Assembly (NCBI GenBank): GCA_039201605.1
Contig: JBCCRO010000002.1
Coordinates: 1-64,000, forward strand
Reading direction: 5' to 3'
Length of the DNA: 64,000 nucleotides
From: CADEDH01 sp039201605
GTDB lineage: Bacteria > Actinomycetota > Acidimicrobiia > Acidimicrobiales > SZUA-35
The notes below the pieces were generated by a model. That model was not told the origin of the DNA, did not search any database, and saw nothing but the letters and a program-made list of their open reading frames with translations. Numbering within the stretch: position 1 is the stretch's first letter; each line of letters starts with the position of its first letter. The position numbers and the translations under genes were made by a program. Below, piece by piece: positions 7,949-15,884 of this stretch.

Positions 7949-8419
7949 GTGCTTCTGCAGAACGATCCGCTGTTCAACGCCTTCTTCAACCGACTGACCA
8001 CGGCGTCGGGTGGCACCGGTGCCACCGTCGCCCCGATGGACGCCTACCGGCGAGGCTCCGACGTGTGGGTCCATCTCGACCTGCCCGGCGTCGCCGCCGA
8101 TTCGATCGACATCACCGTCGAGCGCAACGTGCTCACCGTCACCGGGGAGCGGTTCTGGAAGCGCCAGGACGGCGACCAGGTCTACCTGTCCGATCGGGTG
8201 CAGGGCCGGTACCACCGTCAGGTCCACCTCGGTGACGGCCTCGACGGCGAGGCCATCGAGGCCGACTATCACGACGGCGTGCTGACGTTGCGCATCCCCG
8301 TGGCCGAGAAGGCCAAGCCCCGCAAGATCACGGTCTCGGCCGGCGGACCCGCCCTCGAGGGTGAGGGGTCCGTCGACAGCGCCGAAGGCGCTCCCGCCCC
8401 CGAGGCCACCCAGAGCTGA
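7949..8419 (+). CDS. Hsp20/alpha-crystallin family small heat-shock protein
   Basis: The 156-residue protein has an alpha-crystallin domain at about residues 27-125, with VWVHLDLPGVAADSIDITVE and VLTVTGER. It also has the closing DGVLTLRIPVAEK strand motif and an acidic Ala-rich tail. It starts at GTG 7949 behind TAGGAGTG. Family members are ATP-independent chaperones that hold unfolded proteins as oligomers. The HAIR operator upstream indicates HspR control, as known for Hsp20 genes in mycobacteria. Two hairpins follow the gene. Confidence 0.93.
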   Translation: MLLQNDPLFNAFFNRLTTASGGTGATVAPMDAYRRGSDVWVHLDLPGVAADSIDITVERNVLTVTGERFWKRQDGDQVYLSDRVQGRYHRQVHLGDGLDGEAIEADYHDGVLTLRIPVAEKAKPRKITVSAGGPALEGEGSVDSAEGAPAPEATQS

Positions 8420-8424
8420 CGGCC

Positions 8425-8447
8425 GCGACCTCGTCCGCCGAGGTCGC
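8425..8447 (+). terminator. Hairpin downstream of hsp20
   Basis: A perfect 9-bp stem GCGACCTCG/CGAGGTCGC with a 5-nt loop lies 6 nt after the hsp20 stop. It has no U tract, which is common for intrinsic terminators in high-GC genomes. Confidence 0.6.
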
Positions 8448-8509
8448 CCGTAGCGGCCGGCGTTTCCCTCCTTCGTCGGCCCGCAATCAGCAACAACCCC
8501 CCACACGGT

Positions 8510-8541
8510 CGAGGCCACCGCACCCTGCAGCGGTGGCCTCG
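8510..8541. terminator. Strong hairpin between hsp20 and the DUF3499 gene
   Basis: A perfect 12-bp stem (CGAGGCCACCGC/GCGGTGGCCTCG) with an 8-nt loop. It may be a back-up terminator for hsp20. It lies about 70 nt before the DUF3499 gene. Confidence 0.55.
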
Positions 8542-8612
8542 GTCGCGCTCCGTGAGGCTCCTAGCGCAACGTGTCATCGTCCGTGCGGGCAAAACTGCTA
8601 GTTTTGGGTGCA

Positions 8613-9386
8613 GTGGTATTTCTGTGCGGCCGGCCCGGATGTGGACGAGAGTCCTCGGCAACCCTCCAGATCGACGCGCCGTCCTCCACGATCTCGCTTG
8701 TCGACCCTCGCGTCAGCAGGGACGGGGTGCCGCTGTGCCCCCATCACGCCGACGCCACCACCCCGCCGTTGGGGTGGACGATGAACGATCTGCGCAGCCA
8801 GAACCGCTCGCTGGCGCCCGTGTCCGAGATCGGCCCGCAGACCGGTGAGATCGTCACCACCAACGGCAACGGCAAGGGCAAGTCGTCCGGGGCCAACCCC
8901 CTGTTCGAGAGTTCCCGCCCGGCCGATCGCACTCGCAAGAAGGAGCGGGCCGCCCAGCCTGCGGCCGAGAAGGCGAAGCGAGAGGAGCCGGAGGTCGAGA
9001 GCCGTCCCGGCAAGCGGGCCCCGGCGGCCGAGGAGCTGAGCTTCCCCGTGTCGCGCCACCTCGACTCGATGTCGGTGTCGGCCCGCGAAGGTGATGACGA
9101 GGCCGACGGGGAGGCCGTCGAGGACGCCGCCATCGTCGGTTCCGAGAACGACACCTCGGCCAAGGTCGAGGCCCGCCGCCGTCGCCGTCAGCGGGCGGCC
9201 GCCTCGGACGGCCCCGAGTCACGGCCGTCCAAGCGCCGGGCCGGGCCCGAGGACGACGAGCTGGACGAGGAGGACGAGGAGTCCTTCTCCTGGACGTTCA
9301 AGTTCGACGACACCGAGGAGCAGCCCGAGGAGTTGCAGGCCAAGAGCCCGCTGCTGTCCCGGGCTTTCCGCTCCTCGGTCGGCTAG
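8613..9386 (+). CDS. DUF3499 family zinc-ribbon-like protein with long charged tail
   Basis: The N-terminus reads LCGRPGCGRESSATL and, ~40 residues later, LCPHHADATTPPLGW. This Cys/Cys...Cys/His arrangement is typical of the actinobacterial DUF3499 family and suggests bound zinc. The remaining ~195 residues are highly charged and low-complexity, with RRRRR and acidic EEDEE stretches. They end with SWTFKFDD and LLSRAFRSS, which look conserved. GTG 8613 is chosen because the zinc motif starts three codons later; an in-frame ATG at 8571 is the alternative. A TAGTTT box 8 nt before the GTG is compatible with a leaderless mRNA. Function is unknown. Confidence 0.75.
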   Translation: MVFLCGRPGCGRESSATLQIDAPSSTISLVDPRVSRDGVPLCPHHADATTPPLGWTMNDLRSQNRSLAPVSEIGPQTGEIVTTNGNGKGKSSGANPLFESSRPADRTRKKERAAQPAAEKAKREEPEVESRPGKRAPAAEELSFPVSRHLDSMSVSAREGDDEADGEAVEDAAIVGSENDTSAKVEARRRRRQRAAASDGPESRPSKRRAGPEDDELDEEDEESFSWTFKFDDTEEQPEELQAKSPLLSRAFRSSVG

Positions 9387-9389
9387 CCC

Positions 9390-9419
9390 CGGCGCACCCG
9401 ACGGTCGCCGGGTGCGCCG
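9390..9419. terminator. Bidirectional terminator between DUF3499 gene and gcvP
   Basis: A perfect 11-bp stem CGGCGCACCCG/CGGGTGCGCCG with an 8-nt loop sits between two convergent genes, 4 nt after the upstream stop. Confidence 0.7.
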
Positions 9420-9434
9420 ACGGCGCCCGGTCCG

Positions 9435-12287
9435 CTACGACGTCGAGGAATAGGCGGCCAGCGGCGGGCAGGAGCAACTGAGGTTGCGGTCGCCGAAGGC
9501 GTTGTCGATCCGACCCACCGGCGGGAAGTACTTGTCCGGCCCCATGCCCTCGAGGGGGAAGGCGGCCTGACGCCGGCTGTAGGGCCGGTCCCACTCATCG
9601 GCCAGCAGGACCTCCGCCGTATGGGGGGCGTTGCGCAGCACGCTGTCCTCCACCGCCACCTCGCCACGGGCGACCTCGTCGATCTCGGCCCGGATGGCGA
9701 CCATGGCGTCGCAGAAGCGGTCGAGCTCGGCCCGGCTCTCGGACTCGGTGGGTTCGATCATCAGCGTGCCCGCCACCGGGAACGACATGGTCGGGGCGTG
9801 GAAGCCGAAGTCGGCCAGGCGCTTGGCCACATCGTCGTTGGTGACGCCGGTGGCCTGCTGCAGGGGCCGCAGATCGATGATGCACTCGTGGGCCACCAGG
9901 CCCTCACTGCCGGTGTAGAGCACGGGGAAGTGACCCTTCAGCCGCTCGGCGATGTAGTTGGCGGCCAGCACCGCCAGCTCGGTGGCCCGGCGCAGCCCGT
10001 CGGGGCCCATCATCCGGGCGTACATCCAGGAGATGGGCAGGATGCCGGCCGAGCCCCACGGGGCCGCCGACACCGCACCGTCGGTGCCCTGCTCGCCGAG
10101 GGGCACCACGGGATGGCCGGGGAGGTAGGGGGCGAGGTGCTCGGCCACCGCCACCGGTCCCACGCCGGGGCCGCCCCCGCCGTGGGGGATGCAGAACGTC
10201 TTGTGGAGGTTGAGGTGGCTGACGTCGGAGCCGAACCGACCGGGTTTGGCCACCCCGACGAGCGCGTTGAGGTTGGCCCCGTCGGTGTAGACCTGACCAC
10301 CGGCCTCGTGGATGAGACGGCAGACCTCGGTCACCGTCGCCTCGTAGACCCCATGGGTCGACGGGTAGGTGATCATCAGGGCGGCCAGGTCGTCGGTGTG
10401 ATCGGCGATCTTGGCCCGCAGGTCGTCGAGGTCGATGTTGCCGTCGTCGTCGCAGGCCACGACCACCACCTCCATCCCGGCCAGTACGGCCGAGGCGGCG
10501 TTGGTGCCGTGGGCCGACGACGGAATCAGGCACACGTTGCGGTGACCCTGCCCCCGGGCCTTCTGCCAACCGGCGATGGCCAGGAGGCCGGCGTACTCGC
10601 CCTGGCTGCCGGCGTTGGGCTGCAGCGACACCCGGTCGTAGCCGGTGATGGCCACCAGCATCTGCTCCAGCTCGTCGATCATGGCCCGATAGCCGACGGT
10701 CTGGTCGGCCGGGGCGAAGGGGTGGATCCCGGCGAACTCGGGCCACGAGATCGGCTCCATCTCGGCCGCTGCGTTCAGCTTCATCGTGCAGCTGCCGAGG
10801 GGGATCATGGTCCGGTCGAGGGCCAGGTCGCGATCCGACAGCTTCCGCAGCCACCGCAGCATCTCGTGCTCCGAGCGGTACAGGTGGAAGTTGGGGTGGG
10901 TGAGGAAGGCCGACGTGCGGGCCAGCTCCGCCGAGATGACGCCGGTGCCGGCATCGGTGCCGGCCGTGGGCTCGCCCGCCGCCGAGCGCTCGACCCCGAA
11001 GCAGCCGAGCACGGCGTCGAGAACGGCCGGGGTCGACGTCTCGTCGAAGGACAGGCCGACCCGATCGTCGTCGACCAGCCGGAGGTTGACCCCGGCGGCG
11101 GCCGCCTCGGCCACGATGGCGGCGGCCCGGCCGGGAACCGTGGCGGTGATCGTGTCGAAGAAGGCGTCGGTCACCGACAGTCCGGCGCCCCGGAGGGCGG
11201 CGGCGGCCTGGGCGGTGAGGCCCCGCACCCGCTCGGCGATGGCGGTCAGGCCCTCCGGCCCGTGCCAGGCGGCGTAGGCGGCGGCCACGTTGGCCAGCAG
11301 CGCCTGGGCGGTGCAGATGTTCGAGGTGGCCCGCTCCCGGCGGATGTGCTGCTCCCGGGTCTGGAGGGCGAGGCGGTAGGCCGGGTTGTCATGTGCGTCC
11401 TTCGACACGCCGACCAGGCGACCGGGGAGAGCCCGGGCGTGCTTGGTCGAGGTGGCCATGAACCCGGCGTGCGGCCCCCCGAAGCCCATGGGCACGCCGA
11501 AGCGCTGGGCCGAGCCGACCACGACATCGGCCCCCAGCTCACCGGGCGGGGTGAGCAGGCAGCAGGCCAGCAGGTCGGCGGTGGCCGCCACCAGGGCGCC
11601 GCCGTCGTGGCAACGCTCGATCATCGGGCCGAGGTTTCGCAGCTCGCCGGTGGAGGCGGCCTGGGCCAGGAGGGCTCCGAAGACCGCATCGGGATCGAGG
11701 TCGGTCTCCGGGTCACCGATGGTCAGCTCGATGCCCAGGGGCTCGGCCCGGGTGACGACCACGGCGATCGTCTGGGGATGACAGCCCTCGTCGACGAAGA
11801 ACCCGTTGCGGTCGGACTTGGCGATGCGCCGGACCATGGTCATCGCCTCGGCCGCCGCCGTCGCCTCGTCCAGCATGGAGGCGTTGGCCATCTCGCACCC
11901 GGCGAGGTCGGCCACCATCGTCTGGAAGGTGAGCAGCATCTCCAGCCGACCCTGGCTGATCTCGGGCTGGTACGGGGTGTAGGCCGTGTACCAGGCCGGA
12001 TTCTCCACCATGTTGCGGCGGATCACGGCCGGGGTGATCGTGTCGTACCACCCCATCCCGAGCAGGGAGGTGGCGACGACGTTGTTGTCGGCGTGGCGGC
12101 GGAGCTCGGCCAGGGCCTCGGTCTCGGTGAGGGGCTCGGGCACGTCGAGCGCCTCGGTGGTGAAGATCTCGTCGGGCACGGCGGTGGCCATGAGGGCGGC
12201 CGTCGACGGGTAGCCGAGGGTGGCCAGGATCTTGGCCTCGTCGGCGGCGTTGAGGCCGAGGTGGCGATCGGCGAAGACGTCGGTCAT
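9435..12287 (-). CDS. gcvP: Glycine dehydrogenase (decarboxylating), P-protein of the glycine cleavage system
   Basis: The 950-residue single-chain P-protein matches the usual ~950 length and contains both halves of the enzyme. The PLP lysine lies in HLNLHKTFCIPHGGGGPG (~residue 695). Other conserved blocks are NASMLDEATAAAEAM, STPAVLDAVL and the C-terminal MIEPTESE. The enzyme decarboxylates glycine and loads the aminomethyl group onto lipoyl-GcvH. The ATG at 12287 lies one base after the gcvT stop, so the pair is one operon under the glycine riboswitch. gcvH is not in the window. Confidence 0.97.
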   Translation of the reverse strand: MTDVFADRHLGLNAADEAKILATLGYPSTAALMATAVPDEIFTTEALDVPEPLTETEALAELRRHADNNVVATSLLGMGWYDTITPAVIRRNMVENPAWYTAYTPYQPEISQGRLEMLLTFQTMVADLAGCEMANASMLDEATAAAEAMTMVRRIAKSDRNGFFVDEGCHPQTIAVVVTRAEPLGIELTIGDPETDLDPDAVFGALLAQAASTGELRNLGPMIERCHDGGALVAATADLLACCLLTPPGELGADVVVGSAQRFGVPMGFGGPHAGFMATSTKHARALPGRLVGVSKDAHDNPAYRLALQTREQHIRRERATSNICTAQALLANVAAAYAAWHGPEGLTAIAERVRGLTAQAAAALRGAGLSVTDAFFDTITATVPGRAAAIVAEAAAAGVNLRLVDDDRVGLSFDETSTPAVLDAVLGCFGVERSAAGEPTAGTDAGTGVISAELARTSAFLTHPNFHLYRSEHEMLRWLRKLSDRDLALDRTMIPLGSCTMKLNAAAEMEPISWPEFAGIHPFAPADQTVGYRAMIDELEQMLVAITGYDRVSLQPNAGSQGEYAGLLAIAGWQKARGQGHRNVCLIPSSAHGTNAASAVLAGMEVVVVACDDDGNIDLDDLRAKIADHTDDLAALMITYPSTHGVYEATVTEVCRLIHEAGGQVYTDGANLNALVGVAKPGRFGSDVSHLNLHKTFCIPHGGGGPGVGPVAVAEHLAPYLPGHPVVPLGEQGTDGAVSAAPWGSAGILPISWMYARMMGPDGLRRATELAVLAANYIAERLKGHFPVLYTGSEGLVAHECIIDLRPLQQATGVTNDDVAKRLADFGFHAPTMSFPVAGTLMIEPTESESRAELDRFCDAMVAIRAEIDEVARGEVAVEDSVLRNAPHTAEVLLADEWDRPYSRRQAAFPLEGMGPDKYFPPVGRIDNAFGDRNLSCSCPPLAAYSSTS

Positions 12288-12288
12288 G

Positions 12289-13470
12289 TCAGGCTCCTGG
12301 CGTGGGGGTGGGGGTGGGGGCGCGGAAGTAGCGGTGGGGGGTGAAGGGGAGGTCGGCGACGGTGATCGGTTCGGGCTTGCCGCGGACGTCGGCCACCAGC
12401 TCGGTGCCGACCTCGGCGTGCTCGGGGGCGACGTAGCCCATGGCCACCGGGCCCTCCACCGTCGGGCCGAAGCCGCCGGAGGTCACGGTGCCAACCGGGG
12501 TGCCGTCGACGGTGGTGACGGCGGCGCCGTCGCGCACGGGACGGCGGCCCTGGGGCTTGAGGCCGACGCGGACCCGGGACGGGCCGTCGGCCAGCTCGGT
12601 GGCGACCCTGGCGTGGCCGGGGAAGCCGCCCGCCTCCCGTCGCCGCTTGGGGATGGTCCACACCAGGCCGGCCTCGACCGGGCTGGTGGTGTCATCGAGG
12701 TCGTTGCCGTAGAGGGCGAGCCCGGCCTCGAGCCGCAGGGTGTCGCGGGCGCCGAGGCCGGCCGGTGCCACCTCGGGGCGGGCCAGCAGGGCCCGGGCCA
12801 GCGACTCGGCCCGGGCCCCGTCGACCATCAGCTCGAACCCGTCCTCGCCGGTGTAGCCGCCGCGGAAGATGCGCACGTCGTCGATCGGGGCCCCGTCATC
12901 ACCGGTCACGGTGGTCACCACGTGTTGGCCGAACGACACCTCGGTCAGGTCGACCCTGCCGTCGATCGAGCCGCCGAGGAGGGGGCCGAGGGCGGCTGCG
13001 GCCTGGGGACCCTGGAGCGCGAGCAGGGCCAGGTCGGTCCGCTCGATCACGTCGAGGCCGTCCAAGCCGTCGCGGAACCGGGCCAGGTCGACGTCGCGGC
13101 GGGAGGCGTTGACCACCACCGACAACCGGTCGCCGTAGTGGGCGAAGATGCAGTCGTCGATCACGCCGCCCCCGTCGGTGGTGAGGAGGCTGTAGCGCTG
13201 GCGGCCGGGTTTGAGGGTGGTGATCCCGGCCGGGGTGATCGTCTCCAGTCGGGCCGCCACCTCGTCGGGGGAGGCACCGCCGAAGTCGACGATGCCCATG
13301 TGGCTCACGTCGAACAGGGCGGCGGCGGTGCGGCAGGCGGTGTGTTCGGCGATCACGCCCTCGTACTGGATCGGCAGCTCCCAGCCGGCGAAGGGCACCA
13401 GCCGACCGCCCAGCTCACGATGCAGCCCGTGCAGGGGTGTGACCCGCAGGTCGGTGGGTGTGGAGGTCAA
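12289..13470 (-). CDS. gcvT: Aminomethyltransferase, T-protein of the glycine cleavage system
   Basis: About 393 residues with the GcvT folate-binding domain: TPLHGLHRELGGRLVPFAGW, DVSHMGIVDF and GYTGEDGFELMV. The C-terminal barrel domain contains GFPGHARV and PVGTVTSGGFGPTVEGPVAMGY. It transfers the methylene unit from aminomethyl-GcvH to tetrahydrofolate and releases ammonia. TTG 13470 is preferred because GGAG lies 6 nt upstream; an in-frame TTG at 13482 is possible. The gene is first in the gcvT-gcvP operon, directly after a tandem glycine riboswitch. Confidence 0.95.
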   Translation of the reverse strand: MTSTPTDLRVTPLHGLHRELGGRLVPFAGWELPIQYEGVIAEHTACRTAAALFDVSHMGIVDFGGASPDEVAARLETITPAGITTLKPGRQRYSLLTTDGGGVIDDCIFAHYGDRLSVVVNASRRDVDLARFRDGLDGLDVIERTDLALLALQGPQAAAALGPLLGGSIDGRVDLTEVSFGQHVVTTVTGDDGAPIDDVRIFRGGYTGEDGFELMVDGARAESLARALLARPEVAPAGLGARDTLRLEAGLALYGNDLDDTTSPVEAGLVWTIPKRRREAGGFPGHARVATELADGPSRVRVGLKPQGRRPVRDGAAVTTVDGTPVGTVTSGGFGPTVEGPVAMGYVAPEHAEVGTELVADVRGKPEPITVADLPFTPHRYFRAPTPTPTPGA

Positions 13471-13504
13471 TGGGGTCTCCAAGAGGTCGCGCGAATGCCC
13501 GCGC

Positions 13505-13698
13505 CCCCTCTGTCACCGGTACCTGAGAGATTGGCGGCCCGGACGGACCGTTTTCCCCTTCGGTGGTCGGCTTCCTCCTATGTGGGGAGGCGCCGACGCT
13601 CTCCAGAGCAGCTCTGTCCAGAAGGTACTTGGTGCCTGAGAGTTTCCGGGGCGGTTGCTCCTTCGGCGGATCACCCGAGGGCGATCACTCTCCCACCT
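13505..13698 (-). promoter_or_regulatory. Tandem glycine riboswitch (two aptamers)
   Basis: On the minus strand, aptamer 1 (13698-13631) runs from GGGAGAG through CCGCCGAAGGAGCAA to GGAAACTCTCAGGCACC. After a short linker and GACAGAG, aptamer 2 (13606-13515) has GGAGAGCG, an extended hairpin, ACCGAAGGGGAAAACGG and ATCTCTCAGGTACC, followed by a second GACAGAGG. These are the hallmark glycine aptamer cores in their usual tandem order. Glycine binding normally turns on the downstream gcv genes. A TATAGT box (13723-13718, minus strand) lies about 20 nt upstream and is the likely -10 element. Confidence 0.95.
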
Positions 13699-13717
13699 GG
13701 CGTCGAGCTGTGCTGAG

Positions 13718-13723
13718 ACTATA
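13718..13723 (-). promoter_or_regulatory. Probable -10 element of the gcvTP riboswitch transcript
   Basis: TATAGT on the minus strand lies immediately upstream of the aptamer 1 start, at the distance expected for initiation near 13710. No good -35 hexamer is seen at 17-bp spacing. Confidence 0.5.
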
Positions 13724-13738
13724 GCCCGACCCGTCAAC

Positions 13739-13790
13739 CCCGCTCGGGGTCCGGAGCCCGAGCGGGCGCCGGGACGGGGCCACCGTCCCG
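13739..13790 (-). terminator. Two hairpins downstream of surE
   Basis: Stem CCCGCTCGGG/CCCGAGCGGG (13739-13766, 8-nt loop) and stem CGGGACGG/CCGTCCCG (13770-13790) lie between the surE stop and the gcv promoter. They probably insulate the two leftward transcripts. Confidence 0.6.
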
Positions 13791-13806
13791 ATCGGGAAGC
13801 CTCGGC

Positions 13807-14652
13807 TCAGACCTGGACCGGGGTTGGATCGACCAGGCGGCTGAGGGCGGTCTCCACCGCCGGGGTGTCGAGATCGAGGGCCGTGATGCGGCTGAGCCAG
13901 GTGAGGGACACGACGCCCTCCATCACGGTGCCGGTGTCGGTGGTGGCGGTGAGCTGCTGCTGCTCACCCCACGTCAGCTTCACCTTGTAGCTGCCCTTGT
14001 GGCCGAGTTTCGGCTCGAGCTCGGCCTTGGACATGGCCCGGGGCGGCGCCGTGCCGACCTGGGTCCAGCGCCACCCGCCAATCTCCTCGACCGGCAGGTT
14101 CGGCACGTTCACGTTAAGCACGCCGGCGTCGGGGGGCGGGTCGGCGAGGACGGCCTGGGCCGCGGCGGCGGCGATGGTGGCCGCAGAATCCCAGCGTTGG
14201 TTGGCCAACATCTCGTCGTACCCCTGGCCCTCCACGCCGAAGGAGTCGACCGACTGCGACACGGCGATACCCGGGATGTCGCCAAGGCGGCCGGTGAGCG
14301 TGGCCCCGATCGTGCCCGAGTGATAGACGGATCGTCCGACGTTGGCCCCGGGGTTGATGCCGGAGACGATCAGGTCGGGGAGTGGGCCGAAGGCGCCGAG
14401 GCGGGCGAACATCACGCACAGGGCGGGCGGCCCGGTGACGGCCCAGGCCCGCTCGACGCCGTCGACCTCGGCGGTGTGGACCTCGGGCTGGATCACGTGC
14501 AGGGCCCCGATGGCGGCGCCGGCCCCGGAGTACTCCTGATCGGGGGCCACGATCATCACGTCGCCGAGGTCGGTGAGGGCTCGGGCCAGGACGTGCAGTC
14601 CGACCGAGTCGATGCCGTCGTCGTTCGTCACCAGGATGCGGGGTCGGGCCAT
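13807..14652 (-). CDS. surE: 5'/3'-nucleotidase SurE
   Basis: The 281-residue protein opens with RILVTNDDGIDSVGL, the metal-binding acidic motif of SurE. APDQEYSGAGAAI follows, then the diagnostic SGINPGANVGRSVYHSGT loop near residues 98-115. SurE dephosphorylates nucleoside 5'- and 3'-monophosphates, and sometimes polyphosphate, in stationary phase. The gene ends in front of two hairpins. Upstream lies an APH-like kinase gene in the same orientation, separated by 73 bp. The start at ATG 14652 leaves the usual very short N-terminus. Confidence 0.95.
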   Translation of the reverse strand: MARPRILVTNDDGIDSVGLHVLARALTDLGDVMIVAPDQEYSGAGAAIGALHVIQPEVHTAEVDGVERAWAVTGPPALCVMFARLGAFGPLPDLIVSGINPGANVGRSVYHSGTIGATLTGRLGDIPGIAVSQSVDSFGVEGQGYDEMLANQRWDSAATIAAAAAQAVLADPPPDAGVLNVNVPNLPVEEIGGWRWTQVGTAPPRAMSKAELEPKLGHKGSYKVKLTWGEQQQLTATTDTGTVMEGVVSLTWLSRITALDLDTPAVETALSRLVDPTPVQV

Positions 14653-14725
14653 GGGTTCGAACGTATCGGCGTTCGGTTACCCGGCGGTGAATCGGTGATG
14701 GACGTGTGGTCTCACGGCCGTGGTC

Positions 14726-15781
14726 TCAGTCGAGGCCGTCGAGGAGGACGAGCGACTGGGCCGCCAGCCATTCCACCTGGAGCTTGTACTCGTCGGTGTC
14801 GACCGAGTCGTCGGCCATGACGCCTTCGAGGTACCGGGCCAGCACCCCTTCGACGATGGCCCCCAGGCGCCAGTACTGGAAGGCCCGGTAGTAGTCGATA
14901 TCGGTCACCTCGAACCCGGTGCGCTCGGCGTAGGCGGCGACCATGGTCTCCCTGGCGACGAAGCCGCCCTGCTGGGTGGCGGCGGCGGTGGCGCCCTTGG
15001 GGGTGTCCTCGCCCGGCTGCGACCAGTTGTTGAGGAGGTAGCCGACATCGGCCAGCACATCGCCCAACGTGCACAGCTCCCAGTCGAGCACGGCCGACAC
15101 CGAGCCGACGGCGGGGTCGATCAGCATGTTGCCCAGGCGGTAGTCGCCGTGGACGATCCCGGTGTAGCGCTGCTCCGGCTTGGCCTCGGTCAGCAGCTCG
15201 AAGGCCCGCTCCATGTCCGGCAGCTCGCGGGTCTTGGTCGCCTCCCACTGGCGCCGCCAGCGCTTCAGCTGCCGGTCGAGGTAGGCCTCCTTGCGGCCCA
15301 GGTCGCCCAGGCCGATGGTGTCGGGGTCGACGAGGTGGAGCTCGGCCAGCACGTCGGCCACCCGCCCGCTCAGCGCGCCCCGCACGCCGTGGTCGGGCAC
15401 CTCGGCGTCGACGGTCTCGCCGTCGTGGAGCACCGCACCATCGACGTAGCCCATCACGTAGAACGGGGCGCCGTTGACCTCCTCATCGGTGCACACCCCG
15501 AGGGCGGGTGGCACCGGCACCGAGGTGGCGCCGACGGCGGAGATGATCCGGTACTCCCGGGCCATATCGTGGGCGGTGGCGAGCACCATGCCCAACGGTG
15601 GTCGGCGCAGGACGAAGCGGGCGCCGTCGGCCCCGGTGACCGAGTAGGTCAGGTTGGAGTGACCGCCCGTGATGAGTTCGAACGTGAACGGACCGGTGGC
15701 GCCCTCGACGTTGGCCTCCAGCCACGCCGTCACCGGCTCCCGGTCGATTCCCCGGACATCGGATGTGGTCATGGAGGCCAT
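14726..15781 (-). CDS. Phosphotransferase (APH/ACAD10-11 N-terminal kinase-like)
   Basis: A ~350-residue aminoglycoside-phosphotransferase-fold kinase. The glycine loop region reads ITGGHSNLTYSVTGADG, with RFVLRRPP carrying the ATP-binding position. The catalytic HGDYRLGNML (~residue 225) is followed by LDWELCTLGD with the metal-binding Asp. This order and the LRRPPLG motif match the kinase family found in the N-terminal part of ACAD10/11 and in stand-alone bacterial homologues linked to acyl-CoA metabolism. ATG 15781 and ATG 15772 are both possible. The true substrate is unknown; antibiotic resistance should not be assumed. It is divergent from the next lipoprotein gene. Confidence 0.85.
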   Translation of the reverse strand: MASMTTSDVRGIDREPVTAWLEANVEGATGPFTFELITGGHSNLTYSVTGADGARFVLRRPPLGMVLATAHDMAREYRIISAVGATSVPVPPALGVCTDEEVNGAPFYVMGYVDGAVLHDGETVDAEVPDHGVRGALSGRVADVLAELHLVDPDTIGLGDLGRKEAYLDRQLKRWRRQWEATKTRELPDMERAFELLTEAKPEQRYTGIVHGDYRLGNMLIDPAVGSVSAVLDWELCTLGDVLADVGYLLNNWSQPGEDTPKGATAAATQQGGFVARETMVAAYAERTGFEVTDIDYYRAFQYWRLGAIVEGVLARYLEGVMADDSVDTDEYKLQVEWLAAQSLVLLDGLD

Positions 15782-15884
15782 TGATAGCGCCTGGCGACGT
15801 CCGGGACCTAGTGCATCGGAAGGGGAGCCGGGCCCGGAGGTGACTGGTATCGGGTCGGGGGTCGGGGGAAACTGGCGGCTGTCC

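Noticed and set aside
9621..12344. A 907-residue open frame antisense to gcvP
   Set aside because: gcvP on the other strand is certain; the antisense frame is His/Gly/Val-rich shadow sequence without motifs.
14640..14660. GGTTCGAACG resembling a tRNA T-arm
   Set aside because: No acceptor stem, anticodon arm or CCA-proximal pairing is present around it; it lies upstream of surE.
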